This document shows positions 18,367 through 26,786 of a stretch of DNA of 64,000 nt, in pieces; position 1 is the first letter of the stretch, and each line of letters starts with the position of its first letter. Location: assembly GCF_042646425.1 (NCBI RefSeq), contig NZ_JBHRTR010000031.1, positions 372,001 to 436,000 of the forward strand. The letters are read 5' to 3'. A program made the translations under genes and the position numbers. The notes below the pieces were generated by a model. That model worked only from the letters and a program-made list of their open reading frames with translations, did no database searches and was not told where the DNA came from. The DNA is from Marinibaculum pumilum. GTDB taxonomy: Bacteria; Pseudomonadota; Alphaproteobacteria; Ferrovibrionales; Ferrovibrionaceae.

Positions 18367-19254
18367 ATGGCTGAAATAGCCCTCAGTTCGTCCATCCGGA
18401 CGAACCTGCTCTCGCTGCAGCGAACAGATGCGCTCGCTCAGCGGACGGAGACGCGCCTGGCCACCGGCCAGAAGGTCAACTCCGCCATCGACGATGCCGT
18501 GTCGTTCTTCATGGCAAAGGCATTGAGCGACCGCGCCAGCGACATCTCCGACCGGAAGTCGGAGATCAATCAGGCGATCTCCAGCCTGCAGGCTGCCAAT
18601 GACGGCGTGGAGGCGGTCGACGCCACCCTGCGTCAGCTCAAGGGTATCCTGCAGAGCGCCAAGACCGCTTCGACCACCGAGCAGACGGCTCTTCAGACAC
18701 AGTTCAACACGCTGTCTGAGCAGCTCAATCAGATCCTGAACGACTCGTCGTACCAGGGCCTGAACCTGCTGAACTCCTCGACGGCCAAGCTGACCGTGCA
18801 GTTCTCGGATAGCTCGAACGCCAAGCTCGACGTTCAGGGCAAGAACCTGCAGGTCTCCTCGACCACCAGCGGCGCGTTGTTCACCTCGATCGGGGCCACC
18901 GCGGCGGGATCTCTCGCCTGCAACATCATCGCCTTCTCGGCGGCGAGTTCGGTGGCTTTCACCAGTGCCAGCGTGTCGAACTTCGACAAGGGGATCGCCC
19001 GCCTCGACGATGCGATCACGACCCTCCGGTCGACGGCCGCCGACCTGGGTTCGAACGTCACCTTCCTGAACACCCGCCTGGATTTCTCGGAATCCTATGT
19101 CCAGACCCTCGAAGCGGGTGCGGACAAGCTGACCCTGGCGGACATCAACGAGGAAGGTGCCAACCTGGTTGCCCTGCAGACCCGGCAGCAACTGGCCCTG
19201 CAGGCATTGTCCTTCGCCGGCCAGAACGAGCGGGCCGTTCTCTCGCTCTTCTAG
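18367..19254 (+). CDS. fliC: Flagellin 4
   Basis: A 295-residue subunit. Compared with copies 2 and 3 it has Gln for Arg in ATGQKVNSA, FFMAKALSD, a SVDATLRQ-type change (VDATLRQ for VDSTLRQ), QVSSTTSG for LVSSTTSG, FDKGIARLDDAITT and ESYVQTLEAGADK. These changes group it with copies 5 and 6. Cys in SLACNIIAF is kept. The leader carries TTCCAGAAAGGGA before the ATG. The product is a filament subunit, presumably glycosylated by the Maf and pseB systems encoded downstream. Confidence 0.95.
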   Translation: MAEIALSSSIRTNLLSLQRTDALAQRTETRLATGQKVNSAIDDAVSFFMAKALSDRASDISDRKSEINQAISSLQAANDGVEAVDATLRQLKGILQSAKTASTTEQTALQTQFNTLSEQLNQILNDSSYQGLNLLNSSTAKLTVQFSDSSNAKLDVQGKNLQVSSTTSGALFTSIGATAAGSLACNIIAFSAASSVAFTSASVSNFDKGIARLDDAITTLRSTAADLGSNVTFLNTRLDFSESYVQTLEAGADKLTLADINEEGANLVALQTRQQLALQALSFAGQNERAVLSLF

Positions 19255-19261
19255 TAGGCAA

Positions 19262-19317
19262 AATTTACCTAGCGCAGAAGGTGGCTAGGTAAATTCTACC
19301 CAGTGGCCCGAAGGGCC
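19262..19317 (+). other. Double hairpin between flagellins 4 and 5
   Basis: First stem: AATTTACCTAG and its exact complement CTAGGTAAATT around a 12-base loop (19262-19295). Second stem: GGCCC-GAA-GGGCC (19305-19317). Both recur in altered form between flagellins 5 and 6. The AT-rich first stem stands out in this GC-rich genome. Confidence 0.65.
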
Positions 19318-19348
19318 GCGTCATCGAGCTTCAGAAAGGAGCTGACCC

Positions 19349-20236
19349 ATGGCTGAAATAGCCCTCAGTTCGTCCATCCGGACGAACCTGCTGTCCCTGC
19401 AGCGGACGGACTCGCTCGCTCAGCGGACGGAGACCCGCCTGGCCACCGGCCAGCGGGTCAACAGCGCCATCGACGATGCCGTCTCCTTCTTCCAGGCGAA
19501 GTCGCTGACCGACCGGGCCAGCGACATCTCCGATAGGAAGTCGGAGATCAACCAGGCGATCTCCAGCCTGCAGGCTGCCAATGACGGCGTGGAGGCGGTC
19601 GACGCCACCCTGCGCCAGCTCAAGGGTATCCTGCAGAGCGCCAAGACCGCCTCGACGACCGAGCAGACGGCGCTGCAGACGCAGTTCAACACGCTGTCGG
19701 AACAGCTGAACCAGATCCTGAACGACTCGTCGTACCAGGGCCTGAACCTGCTGAACTCCTCCACGGCCAAGCTGACCGTGCAGTTCTCGGATAGCTCGAA
19801 CGCCAAGCTCGACGTTCAGGGCAAGAACCTGCAGGTCTCCTCGACCACCAGCGGCGCGTTGTTCACCTCGATCGGGGCCACCGCGGCGGGATCTCTCGCC
19901 TGCAACATCATCGCCTTCTCGGCGGCGAGTTCGGTGGCTTTCACCAGTGCCAGCGTGTCGAACTTCGACAAGGGGATTGCCCGCCTCGACGATGCGATCA
20001 CGACCCTGCGGTCGACGGCCGCGGACCTGGGCTCGAACGTCACCTTCCTGAATACCCGTCTGGACTTCTCCCAGGCCTATGTCGACACCCTGGAGACGGG
20101 CGCCGACAAGCTGACCCTGGCGGATATCAACGAGGAAGGTGCCAACCTGGTTGCCTTGCAGACCCGGCAGCAGCTGGCCCTGCAGGCACTGTCCTTTGCC
20201 GGCCAGAACGAGCGGGCCGTTCTTTCGCTCTTCTAG
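19349..20236 (+). CDS. fliC: Flagellin 5
   Basis: A 295-residue subunit. It is nearly identical in protein to flagellin 6; I see only D/E at the LDDAI position, A/S in FSQAYVDT and the extra C-terminal Arg of copy 6. Diagnostic features shared with 6 are ATGQRVNSAIDDAVSFFQAKSLTDRASD. The leader is TTCAGAAAGGAGCTGACCC with the ATG 8 bases after AGGAG. It belongs to the transcript that begins at flagellin 2. Confidence 0.95.
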   Translation: MAEIALSSSIRTNLLSLQRTDSLAQRTETRLATGQRVNSAIDDAVSFFQAKSLTDRASDISDRKSEINQAISSLQAANDGVEAVDATLRQLKGILQSAKTASTTEQTALQTQFNTLSEQLNQILNDSSYQGLNLLNSSTAKLTVQFSDSSNAKLDVQGKNLQVSSTTSGALFTSIGATAAGSLACNIIAFSAASSVAFTSASVSNFDKGIARLDDAITTLRSTAADLGSNVTFLNTRLDFSQAYVDTLETGADKLTLADINEEGANLVALQTRQQLALQALSFAGQNERAVLSLF

Positions 20237-20246
20237 GTAGGCAAAG

Positions 20247-20303
20247 TTTACCTGGCACAAAAAGTGCATAGGTAAATTTGTCCTGGTGGCCCGAATGGCC
20301 ACC
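20247..20303 (+). other. Double hairpin between flagellins 5 and 6
   Basis: First stem: TTTACCT with AGGTAAA plus inner GCAC/GTGC (20247-20276). Second stem: GGTGGCC and GGCCACC around CGAAT (20285-20303). Relative to the 4-5 gap, arm sequences differ but pairing is retained, which suggests selection on RNA structure. Confidence 0.65.
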
Positions 20304-20333
20304 GTTCATGAGGTTCCAGAAAGGAGCTGATCC

Positions 20334-21224
20334 ATGGCTGAAATAGCCCTCAGTTCGTCCATCCGGACGAACCTGCTGTCCCTGCAGCGAACGGACTCGC
20401 TCGCTCAGCGGACGGAGACCCGCCTGGCCACAGGCCAGCGGGTCAACAGCGCCATCGACGACGCTGTCTCCTTCTTCCAGGCGAAGTCGCTGACCGACCG
20501 GGCCAGCGACATCTCCGATAGGAAGTCGGAGATCAACCAGGCGATCTCCAGCCTGCAGGCTGCCAATGACGGCGTGGAGGCGGTCGACGCCACCCTGCGC
20601 CAGCTCAAAGGTATCCTGCAGAGCGCCAAGACCGCCTCGACCACCGAGCAGACGGCTCTTCAGACGCAGTTCAACACCCTGTCTGAGCAGCTGAACCAGA
20701 TCCTGAACGACTCGTCGTACCAGGGCCTGAACCTGCTCAATTCGTCGACGGCCAAGCTGACCGTGCAGTTCTCGGACTCCTCGAACGCCAAGCTCGACGT
20801 TCAGGGCAAGAACCTGCAGGTCTCTTCGACCACCAGCGGCGCGTTGTTCACCTCGATCGGTGCGACAGCGGCAGGCTCGCTCGCCTGCAACATCATCGCC
20901 TTCTCGGCGGCGAGTTCGGTGGCTTTCACCAGTGCCAGCGTGTCGAACTTCGACAAGGGGATTGCCCGCCTCGACGAGGCGATCACGACCCTGCGGTCGA
21001 CGGCCGCCGATCTGGGTTCGAACGTCACCTTCCTCAACACCCGCCTGGACTTCTCTCAGTCCTATGTCGACACCCTGGAGACGGGCGCCGACAAGCTGAC
21101 CCTGGCGGACATCAACGAGGAAGGCGCCAACCTGGTGGCCCTGCAGACCCGGCAGCAGCTGGCCCTGCAGGCGCTGTCCTTCGCCGGCCAGAACGAGCGG
21201 GCCGTTCTCTCGCTCTTCCGGTAA
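20334..21224 (+). CDS. fliC: Flagellin 6
   Basis: Last of the tandem array, 296 residues, ending LSLFR because the TAG used by copy 5 is replaced by CGG before TAA. Otherwise it is almost the same protein as flagellin 5. D0/D1 helices, the short middle and the Cys in SLACNIIAF are all kept. Leader TTCCAGAAAGGAGCTGATCC. A long hairpin and then a terminator follow, so the flagellin 2-6 transcript probably ends near 21422. Confidence 0.95.
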   Translation: MAEIALSSSIRTNLLSLQRTDSLAQRTETRLATGQRVNSAIDDAVSFFQAKSLTDRASDISDRKSEINQAISSLQAANDGVEAVDATLRQLKGILQSAKTASTTEQTALQTQFNTLSEQLNQILNDSSYQGLNLLNSSTAKLTVQFSDSSNAKLDVQGKNLQVSSTTSGALFTSIGATAAGSLACNIIAFSAASSVAFTSASVSNFDKGIARLDEAITTLRSTAADLGSNVTFLNTRLDFSQSYVDTLETGADKLTLADINEEGANLVALQTRQQLALQALSFAGQNERAVLSLFR

Positions 21225-21281
21225 GGCCGGTAGTATCAGTCCTGAGTAGGATAGAAGGTCTGTCTATCTAGTACTTTTGGG

Positions 21282-21311
21282 CTTGAGAAGTCAGACCAAG
21301 GTCTTCTCAAG
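21282..21311 (+). other. Hairpin in the flagellin 6 3' UTR
   Basis: CTTGAGAAG and CTTCTCAAG arms with a smaller AGACC/GGTCT pairing inside. No T-run. Likely protects the 3' end or matches the inter-flagellin hairpins in role. Confidence 0.5.
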
Positions 21312-21400
21312 TTCCGCCCGCGGCGCGCTCCAGAGGAATTTGCCAGATTGGCAAGCATCGGCAACGATGTCCTTTGGGCCGGTTCTGCACCCGTCCGGTT

Positions 21401-21422
21401 TCCGCGTCGCGGGCTTTTTTTT
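21401..21422 (+). terminator. Terminator of the flagellin 2-6 transcript
   Basis: Short stem TCCGC/GCGGG with a 3-base loop, then C and eight T residues. The stem is short but the T-run is long. Confidence 0.6.
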
Positions 21423-21611
21423 CCGGGAGTCAGGTGTCCTCCCGCACATATTCAGAGGCGTGCGCATGGGGGCGATCGGGCCGGCACACCGGCCCGGCGC
21501 CCCCCTTGCCTGGCCGCCAATCCCTTCCGACGTTCAATCGTGAGCCTTCAGGCACGGCTTCATCGGTCCCGGTTCTGCGGGGCCGGTTCTGCGGTCGTGG
21601 CAGCGCAGGGC

Positions 21612-21637
21612 GGCAAATGCTGCCGGCAGAAATTGCC
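21612..21637. promoter_or_regulatory. Two perfect tandem GGCA-N5-TGCC palindromes upstream of flbT
   Basis: GGCA-AATGC-TGCC and GGCA-GAAAT-TGCC directly abut each other, 106 bases before the -24 element at 21743. The distance matches the pair upstream of flagellin 1. FlbD-type binding is inferred. Confidence 0.6.
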
Positions 21638-21742
21638 GGGCCTGGCCAGGATCGCCTGGCGGCAATCGAGGCGGCGCGATCTGAGTTCTTTAAGATATTG
21701 AATTATTTGAGTTATTCTTGGCCGGGCGATGGCCGCCTGGTG

Positions 21743-21758
21743 TGGCACGAGACGTGCT
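21743..21758 (+). promoter_or_regulatory. Sigma-54 promoter of the flbT-flaF-glycosylation operon
   Basis: TGGCACGAGACGTGCT: perfect TGGCACG and GG-N10-GC spacing, one mismatch in TTGC. Expected start near 21769. Confidence 0.75.
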
Positions 21759-21967
21759 ACCAGCGATCGGTGGGCGGCTCTGGCGCCGGACGGCCTGCTG
21801 GTTGTCTGTCTGTGCCGATGTTACCCTACGGAAGCGGGTCGGCGGCGCCTTGTGGCTGCCGCGACTGCTAGAGTGATGACATTCGGCCAGGCGGATGGTC
21901 CGCCGGCCGGGAAGGTCGCCACGGAACGGTTTCATAGGGCGCAGAAGGCGTCCGGAGAGGAGGTAGA

Positions 21968-22492
21968 ATGCCGCTGAAGATCAATCTGAAACCGAACGAA
22001 AAAATCATCATCAACGGTTGCGTCCTGGAATCCGTCGGTGCGTCGGCGAATCTCGTCGTGCACAACGAAGCGCTGTTAATGCGCGAGAAAGACATCATGA
22101 CGGAGACTGAGGCTGCGACACCGGCACGGCGGATCTACTACGCGATCCAATGCGCCTACTTGTTCGAAGCGAACCGGGACCGCTATCTGGCGCAGTTCGA
22201 TGAGCTGACGTCGCAGTTCGAAGAGGCGGTGCCCAGCGCGCGCCAGCTGACCGGGGAGTTCCGGCAGTCGGTAGCCGAGGGGCGGTTCTACAAGGCGTTG
22301 CGTCAGGCGCGCGAGCTCATCGATCGGGAGCAGGAGATCCTCGATGGCATACATGAACGCGGCATATCCACGGACGGGCTATTCAAGAATCCCGCAGGAG
22401 GGGAATCCGCGTCGGACAGAAGGCTGGGCCCTGATGGAGGCGGCAAGACGCCTGCGCGAGGCCAAAAGCAAAGACAAGCGCGAGCTGTCTGA
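21968..22492 (+). CDS. flbT: FlbT, post-transcriptional flagellin regulator
   Basis: In Caulobacter FlbT binds a flagellin mRNA leader and promotes its decay until the hook is complete. This 174-residue protein has the family start LKINLKPNEKIIINGCVLE, then ANLVVHNEALLMREKDIM and the conserved ARRIYYAIQCAYL helix. The last ~50 residues overlap flaF in another frame and look shadow-like (SASDRRLGPDGGGKTPARGQ), so the functional protein may end near residue 140, the usual family length. GAGAGGAGG precedes the ATG. Its probable targets are the flagellin leaders and hairpins just upstream. Confidence 0.93.
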   Translation: MPLKINLKPNEKIIINGCVLESVGASANLVVHNEALLMREKDIMTETEAATPARRIYYAIQCAYLFEANRDRYLAQFDELTSQFEEAVPSARQLTGEFRQSVAEGRFYKALRQARELIDREQEILDGIHERGISTDGLFKNPAGGESASDRRLGPDGGGKTPARGQKQRQARAV

Positions 22493-22772
22493 AGCCGTCC
22501 GTCTGAACTGGCGCCTATGGACCATCTTCCAATCCAGCATGCTGGAGCCGGACTGCCCCTGGCCGGTGGATCTGCGCGGCAATATCCTGTCGCTGGCGGA
22601 TTTCATCGACAAGCGGTCGGTGGCGCTGCTGTCCAAGCCGGATCCCGACGGGGTCGAGGTGCTGGTCAACATCAACCTGCAGATCGGCGGCGGTCTGCTG
22701 GCCGAACCCCCGCAGTCTCATGACACCCAGTCCCAGGCCCCAGTACCCGGTCGCGTCAACCAGGTTCTCTGA
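22344..22772 (+). CDS. flaF: FlaF, flagellin synthesis/secretion regulator
   Basis: FlaF works with FlbT and is needed for flagellin production or secretion. The 142-residue product carries the typical block NPRRTEGWALMEAARRLREA, then AVRLNWRLWTIFQSSM and LRGNILSLADFIDKRSVALL. The start lies inside flbT: the two genes overlap by 149 bases in different frames, so translation is likely coupled. The start could be this ATG or the one 9 bases later. Its end overlaps the following TPR-glycosyltransferase gene by 53 bases. Confidence 0.9.
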   Translation: MAYMNAAYPRTGYSRIPQEGNPRRTEGWALMEAARRLREAKSKDKRELSEAVRLNWRLWTIFQSSMLEPDCPWPVDLRGNILSLADFIDKRSVALLSKPDPDGVEVLVNINLQIGGGLLAEPPQSHDTQSQAPVPGRVNQVL

Positions 22773-24732
22773 TCCCGCAAGCATACAGGATCTGATCCCG
22801 GCCGCGCGCGCCCTGGCGCGTGGCGAAACCGACACGGCACTCACCGCGCTGGAGGTCCTGGCGACCCAGCGGCCCGATCACCCGCCGACCCTGCTGCTGC
22901 TGGGGCTGCTGGCCTGGCGCAGCGACGATCTCGCCGATGCCATCGCCCTTGTCCGGCGCGCCCACGATGCGGAGCCGGAGAACGGCTCCTATGCGGAGGT
23001 GCTGGCCTCGCTCTATGCCCTGGCCGGCGACCTCAACGAAAGCCTGTTCCTGGGGAAGCTGGCCACCGGGATGGGGCTGGACGCCACCCTGCAGGACCTG
23101 GTTCCGCCGGACTTTCCGACCTTCGGCCAGGCCTTCCTCGCGATCGAGGAGCGGCCGCTGGCGACCGCCGCCCGCAATGCGGCGGCCCGCGACCGGCCGG
23201 AACAGGCGATCCGCTACCTGCGCGACCATCTGAAGCTGTTCCCGCGCGACCTGGAGGCGCAGGGCGACCTGGTGCGCCTGCTCCTGACCGAGGAGCGCTT
23301 CGGCGAGGCGGCGGCGGCGGCCGAAGGGCTGGCCGGCCGGCGCGATGCCGCGGCCCTGAGCCTGATCGCCCAGGCGCGCTGCGCCGCAGGCGAGCATGCG
23401 ATTGCCGCGGGCACCCATGACGGGGCGGTCATGGTGCCCGGTCTCGACCCGCTGGCAGCCTGCCAGGTGGCGGCGCACCGGCTGTCCGACCTGTGGTGGT
23501 GCGAACCCGATACCGCTGCCCTGGCCCGGGCCTGCGGCGACTGGGTTGCGGCCTACTGCCCGCCGCCGGTGGCGGCGCGGCGGCGGCCGTCGGCCGAAAG
23601 GCTGACGATCGGCTTCCTGGTCGCCGGCGAGGTGCGGCCCGACATCCGAAGCGCCGTCGCCCAGATCTGCCGCGCCTTCAACCGCCAGACCGTGCGCCCG
23701 ATCGCCTTCGGCTACGGACCCGCAACGCATCCCCGGAACAGTGTCTATCGCGGTGCCTTCGAGCTGTGGCGCGACGTGCGCCAGGTCGACGGCGCGACGA
23801 TGGCCCGGATCTTCAGCGGCGAGGGGCTGGACGTCGTCATCGACACGGCCGGCTTCGGCTGTGTCGACGGGGTCCTGGCGGTGGCGCAGAGCGATGCGCC
23901 GCTGCGGCTGCTGTGGCCGCAGCTGCCGGTCGCGCCCGACGGGCGCCCCTATGATGCGCGCCTGGCGGCCGGGGAGGCCGATGTACCTGGCGGCAGCATG
24001 ACGGGCGGGGCGGCGGGCCTGTCGGTCCTCACCTTCGGCCTGAGCGACGTCCCGGCCTCCCGGCAGGCCGCCATGCCCGGCGTGGCGGACGGGCAGGGGG
24101 GCGATCCGCAAAGCGATCCGGGCCCCGGCCTGGTCTTCGGCTGCGACATGCGGCCGGGCCAGGCGACGCGCGAGATGCTGTCGATGCTCGCCGCGATCGC
24201 CATGGCGGTGCCCGATGCGACGATCGCGATCCGTGACAACGGCTTCTCCGAACCGGCGCTGACCGAGCGGCTGCTGCAGGGCTTCGGCGACGCCGCGGCC
24301 GCGGTCACCCTGGTGAAGACGGACAGCGCCGATGATTTCTGTCGCTACCTGGATGTCGCGGTGGCGCCGACCCTGCCGGCCAGCGCGCAGCCGGTCGTGG
24401 CGGCCCTTGTGGCAGGCTGCCCCGTGCTGACGGTCGCCCCCGAAGGGCCGGAAGCCGGCCTGCGCGACGGCAGCTATGCGGCGCTGCTGACGGCGATGGG
24501 GCTCGGCGCGCTGGTCTGCGACGGGCCCGCCCAGCTGATCCGGCGGGCCGCCGAACTTGCCCTGGATCGCGACGGCTTCGTCCAGCTGCGCGACGGTCTG
24601 CGCGCCCGGGACCGGCGCCGCGACCTGTCCGCCTCGGTCCTGGCGGACCGGCTGGAGCAGGCGATCCGCGGCCGTCTGACCGCCTCCGGCGGCGACGCGG
24701 CGGCGACGCAGAGGGGAGTGGCGCATGGCTGA
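22720..24732 (+). CDS. TPR/OGT-like (GT41-type) glycosyltransferase-like protein
   Basis: About 670 residues. The first ~250 are TPR-like helices (GLLAWRSDDLADAIALVRRAHDAEPENGSYAEVLASLYALAGDLNES is one clear pair). The second half resembles the SPINDLY/O-GlcNAc-transferase C-terminus: LTIGFLVAGEVRPD, VDVVIDTAGFG-like DVVIDTAGFGCVDG, LVFGCDM, and VVAALVAGCPVLTVAPEG near the end. The usual GxPVVTLxG and H of active GT41 are poorly kept, so activity is uncertain. It sits between flaF and the Maf gene with overlaps at both ends (53 and 8 bases), which ties it to flagellin glycosylation. Confidence 0.75.
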   Translation: MTPSPRPQYPVASTRFSDPASIQDLIPAARALARGETDTALTALEVLATQRPDHPPTLLLLGLLAWRSDDLADAIALVRRAHDAEPENGSYAEVLASLYALAGDLNESLFLGKLATGMGLDATLQDLVPPDFPTFGQAFLAIEERPLATAARNAAARDRPEQAIRYLRDHLKLFPRDLEAQGDLVRLLLTEERFGEAAAAAEGLAGRRDAAALSLIAQARCAAGEHAIAAGTHDGAVMVPGLDPLAACQVAAHRLSDLWWCEPDTAALARACGDWVAAYCPPPVAARRRPSAERLTIGFLVAGEVRPDIRSAVAQICRAFNRQTVRPIAFGYGPATHPRNSVYRGAFELWRDVRQVDGATMARIFSGEGLDVVIDTAGFGCVDGVLAVAQSDAPLRLLWPQLPVAPDGRPYDARLAAGEADVPGGSMTGGAAGLSVLTFGLSDVPASRQAAMPGVADGQGGDPQSDPGPGLVFGCDMRPGQATREMLSMLAAIAMAVPDATIAIRDNGFSEPALTERLLQGFGDAAAAVTLVKTDSADDFCRYLDVAVAPTLPASAQPVVAALVAGCPVLTVAPEGPEAGLRDGSYAALLTAMGLGALVCDGPAQLIRRAAELALDRDGFVQLRDGLRARDRRRDLSASVLADRLEQAIRGRLTASGGDAAATQRGVAHG

Positions 24733-26680
24733 TCGCGCGCGGTCCCTGGCGGCGATCCGCCAGCGCTTCCCGGTCCTGGCCGACAAGCTGGCGGAGCCGA
24801 TCGCCAATCTGGTGCCGATCCTGGACGGGGAGACGCTGATCGACGTCTCGCTGGACGGCAAGCGCTTCTACGGCGCCGACGGGCGGGAGAGCACGCGGCG
24901 CCAGCTCGATGCCTATCTGGCTTCGCCGCACCGCTTCGCGCTCGGTTCGCCGGATTCCATGGGCCTTTCAAGCCCGCTCTCGAAGCGGATGACCCGCCAC
25001 ATGCTGGCGCTGACCCGTGCCAACCAGGCGGAGGAGGTGCCGGTCTACCCGCTGCGGGGCAAGACATTTCTGTTCGTCTACGGCGTCGGGCTGGGCCATG
25101 GCCTGGAGCGGCTGGTGGCGGAAACTGAGGCCAGTTTCGTCCTGTTCATCGAGCCGATGGTCCAGGTGCTGGCCCATTCGCTGGAGGTGGTGGACTGGGA
25201 GGCGCTGCTGGACAGTGTCGAGACGCGCGGCGGGGTTGTCGATTTCGTCACCCTGGACGATCCGAAGGCGATCCAGTCCATGGTGGAGATCTTCGTGGAG
25301 CGGAACGGCCCGGGTTTCCTCGACGGCAGCTTCATCTTCCAGCATCACGGCCTGTGGTCGCTGAACGAAGCGAAGAAGCTGCTGCAGGAGAAGATCCACG
25401 AGATGTTCCTGGCGATCGGCTATTTCGAGGACGAAATGGTCATGATCCGGAACACCGCGGGCAACTTCATCGGCCGCAGCGGCGGGCTGATCGACGGCCA
25501 GCCGCGGGTGGAGCGGCCCGAACCGGTGTTCATCGTGGGCTCCGGCCCGTCCCTGGACGAGGCGGTGCCGGTGGTGCGCGAACTGCGCGACCGGGCGATC
25601 GTGGTGAGCTGCGGTACCGCCCTGTCCGTGCTGCTGCGCCAGGGCATCACCCCTGACTATCATGTGGAGCTGGAGAACGTCCCCGTCGTGTTCGACCTGA
25701 TGCGGCGGATCGGCAGCGAATTCGACCTGTCGCAGGTGCATTTCATCGGCTCCACCTCGTGCGATCCGCGGATTGCGGACCTGTTCGGCAAGGCGGATTT
25801 CTTCCTGCGGGATGCGATTTCCTCGTCGAAGGTGTTCCGGGGGCGGCTGAAGGAGCTGTTCGGCGTCGCGCCGACCTGCGTGAATTCGGGGCTGTCCTGC
25901 TTCTCGATCCTGGGCTTCCGGACCTTCTACCTGTTCGGCGTCGATTGCGGGAAGCGGGTCGACAAGCGCCACCATGCGAAGGGCTCGATCTATTTCGACC
26001 TGGGCATGGGCGACGACCGCTTCCGCTACCCGTTGAAGGTGCGCGCCAATTTCGGCGGCGATGCCCAGACCAGCTGGGCGCTGGACCTGTCGCGCATGAT
26101 GCTGACCCAGGTGATCAAGAACCGGGTCATCACGGTGTTCAACTGCAGCGACGGCGCCATCGTCGAAGAGACGATCCCGCGGCTGCCGACCTCGGTGCGT
26201 CTGCACAACCCGCCGCTGGACCGCCCCGCGCTGCTGGCGGAGATCCAGCGCCGGATGGCGCCCTACACCGGCGACGACCTGATCCGGGCGGCGAACCTGC
26301 CGGGCTTCCTGGGCGATTGCCGGGACCTGACGGACGGGGTGTCGCAGATCCTGCGCGACTGCGCGGATGCCGATGAGCCGTTCTCGGAGTCCTTCGCCCG
26401 GATGCATATCCTGCTGATGAAGGCGCAGGCCCTGCACCAGGGCGCCTTCGCCACGATGGGCGGCAGCATCCGGGCCCTGGCGCGGGTGGGGATGTATTTC
26501 GGCAGCCGCGCCAGCGATCCGGCGACCAGCCGGGCGATCTACACTCTGTACCGGGAAGAGGCCGACCGCATCATGCGCCACATGATGCGGGAGATGCGCT
26601 TCGTCATCCAGGAGATCGGCTTGACGGTCGACGATGTCCTTACCGATGCCGACGAAGCCGTCGCATTAACAGGAAGTTAG
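24725..26680 (+). CDS. maf: Maf motility accessory factor (flagellin glycosyltransferase, DUF115)
   Basis: A 651-residue protein with the MAF_flag10/DUF115 core: FIVGSGPSLDEAVPVVRELRDRAIVVSCGTALSVLLRQGITPDYHVELE, followed by FDLSQVHFIGSTSCDPRIADLF and CVNSGLSCFSILGFRTFYLFGVDCG. Maf proteins transfer pseudaminic or legionaminic acid from the CMP-sugar onto flagellin in the cytosol before export. GAGGGGAG 5 bases upstream supports the ATG, which overlaps the previous gene by 8 bases. It is near the six flagellins (substrates) and the pseB/NeuB/SpsFG genes (donor synthesis). Confidence 0.9.
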   Translation: MADRARSLAAIRQRFPVLADKLAEPIANLVPILDGETLIDVSLDGKRFYGADGRESTRRQLDAYLASPHRFALGSPDSMGLSSPLSKRMTRHMLALTRANQAEEVPVYPLRGKTFLFVYGVGLGHGLERLVAETEASFVLFIEPMVQVLAHSLEVVDWEALLDSVETRGGVVDFVTLDDPKAIQSMVEIFVERNGPGFLDGSFIFQHHGLWSLNEAKKLLQEKIHEMFLAIGYFEDEMVMIRNTAGNFIGRSGGLIDGQPRVERPEPVFIVGSGPSLDEAVPVVRELRDRAIVVSCGTALSVLLRQGITPDYHVELENVPVVFDLMRRIGSEFDLSQVHFIGSTSCDPRIADLFGKADFFLRDAISSSKVFRGRLKELFGVAPTCVNSGLSCFSILGFRTFYLFGVDCGKRVDKRHHAKGSIYFDLGMGDDRFRYPLKVRANFGGDAQTSWALDLSRMMLTQVIKNRVITVFNCSDGAIVEETIPRLPTSVRLHNPPLDRPALLAEIQRRMAPYTGDDLIRAANLPGFLGDCRDLTDGVSQILRDCADADEPFSESFARMHILLMKAQALHQGAFATMGGSIRALARVGMYFGSRASDPATSRAIYTLYREEADRIMRHMMREMRFVIQEIGLTVDDVLTDADEAVALTGS

Positions 26681-26786
26681 GCTTTTTCGTTAAAATTTCC
26701 CGTTTCAGTTTTGTCTTAAATTGTAGTTGACCGGACGCACCCCCGGTGCCATCATGGTATTGCCTCTAGAAAAGGAGGGCAGTGCA

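Larger units (their letters stand above)
21225..21967. other. Gap between flagellin 6 and flbT: 3' hairpin, terminator, enhancer pair, promoter
   Basis: No gene is supported: the frames crossing it are low-complexity and lack ribosome sites. It holds, in order, a 3'-UTR hairpin, a terminator, two GGCA-N5-TGCC palindromes and a sigma-54 promoter, leaving a leader of about 200 bases before flbT. Confidence 0.7.

Noticed and set aside
18337..20302. Long open frames on the minus strand opposite flagellins 4 and 5
   Set aside because: They mirror the codon pattern of the flagellin genes, repeat with each copy, lack ribosome sites and have low-complexity composition.
16288..21224. Possible CRISPR or other short-repeat array suggested by the strong periodic repetition
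   Set aside because: The period is about 1 kb and equals the flagellin genes; there are no short direct repeats with unique spacers.
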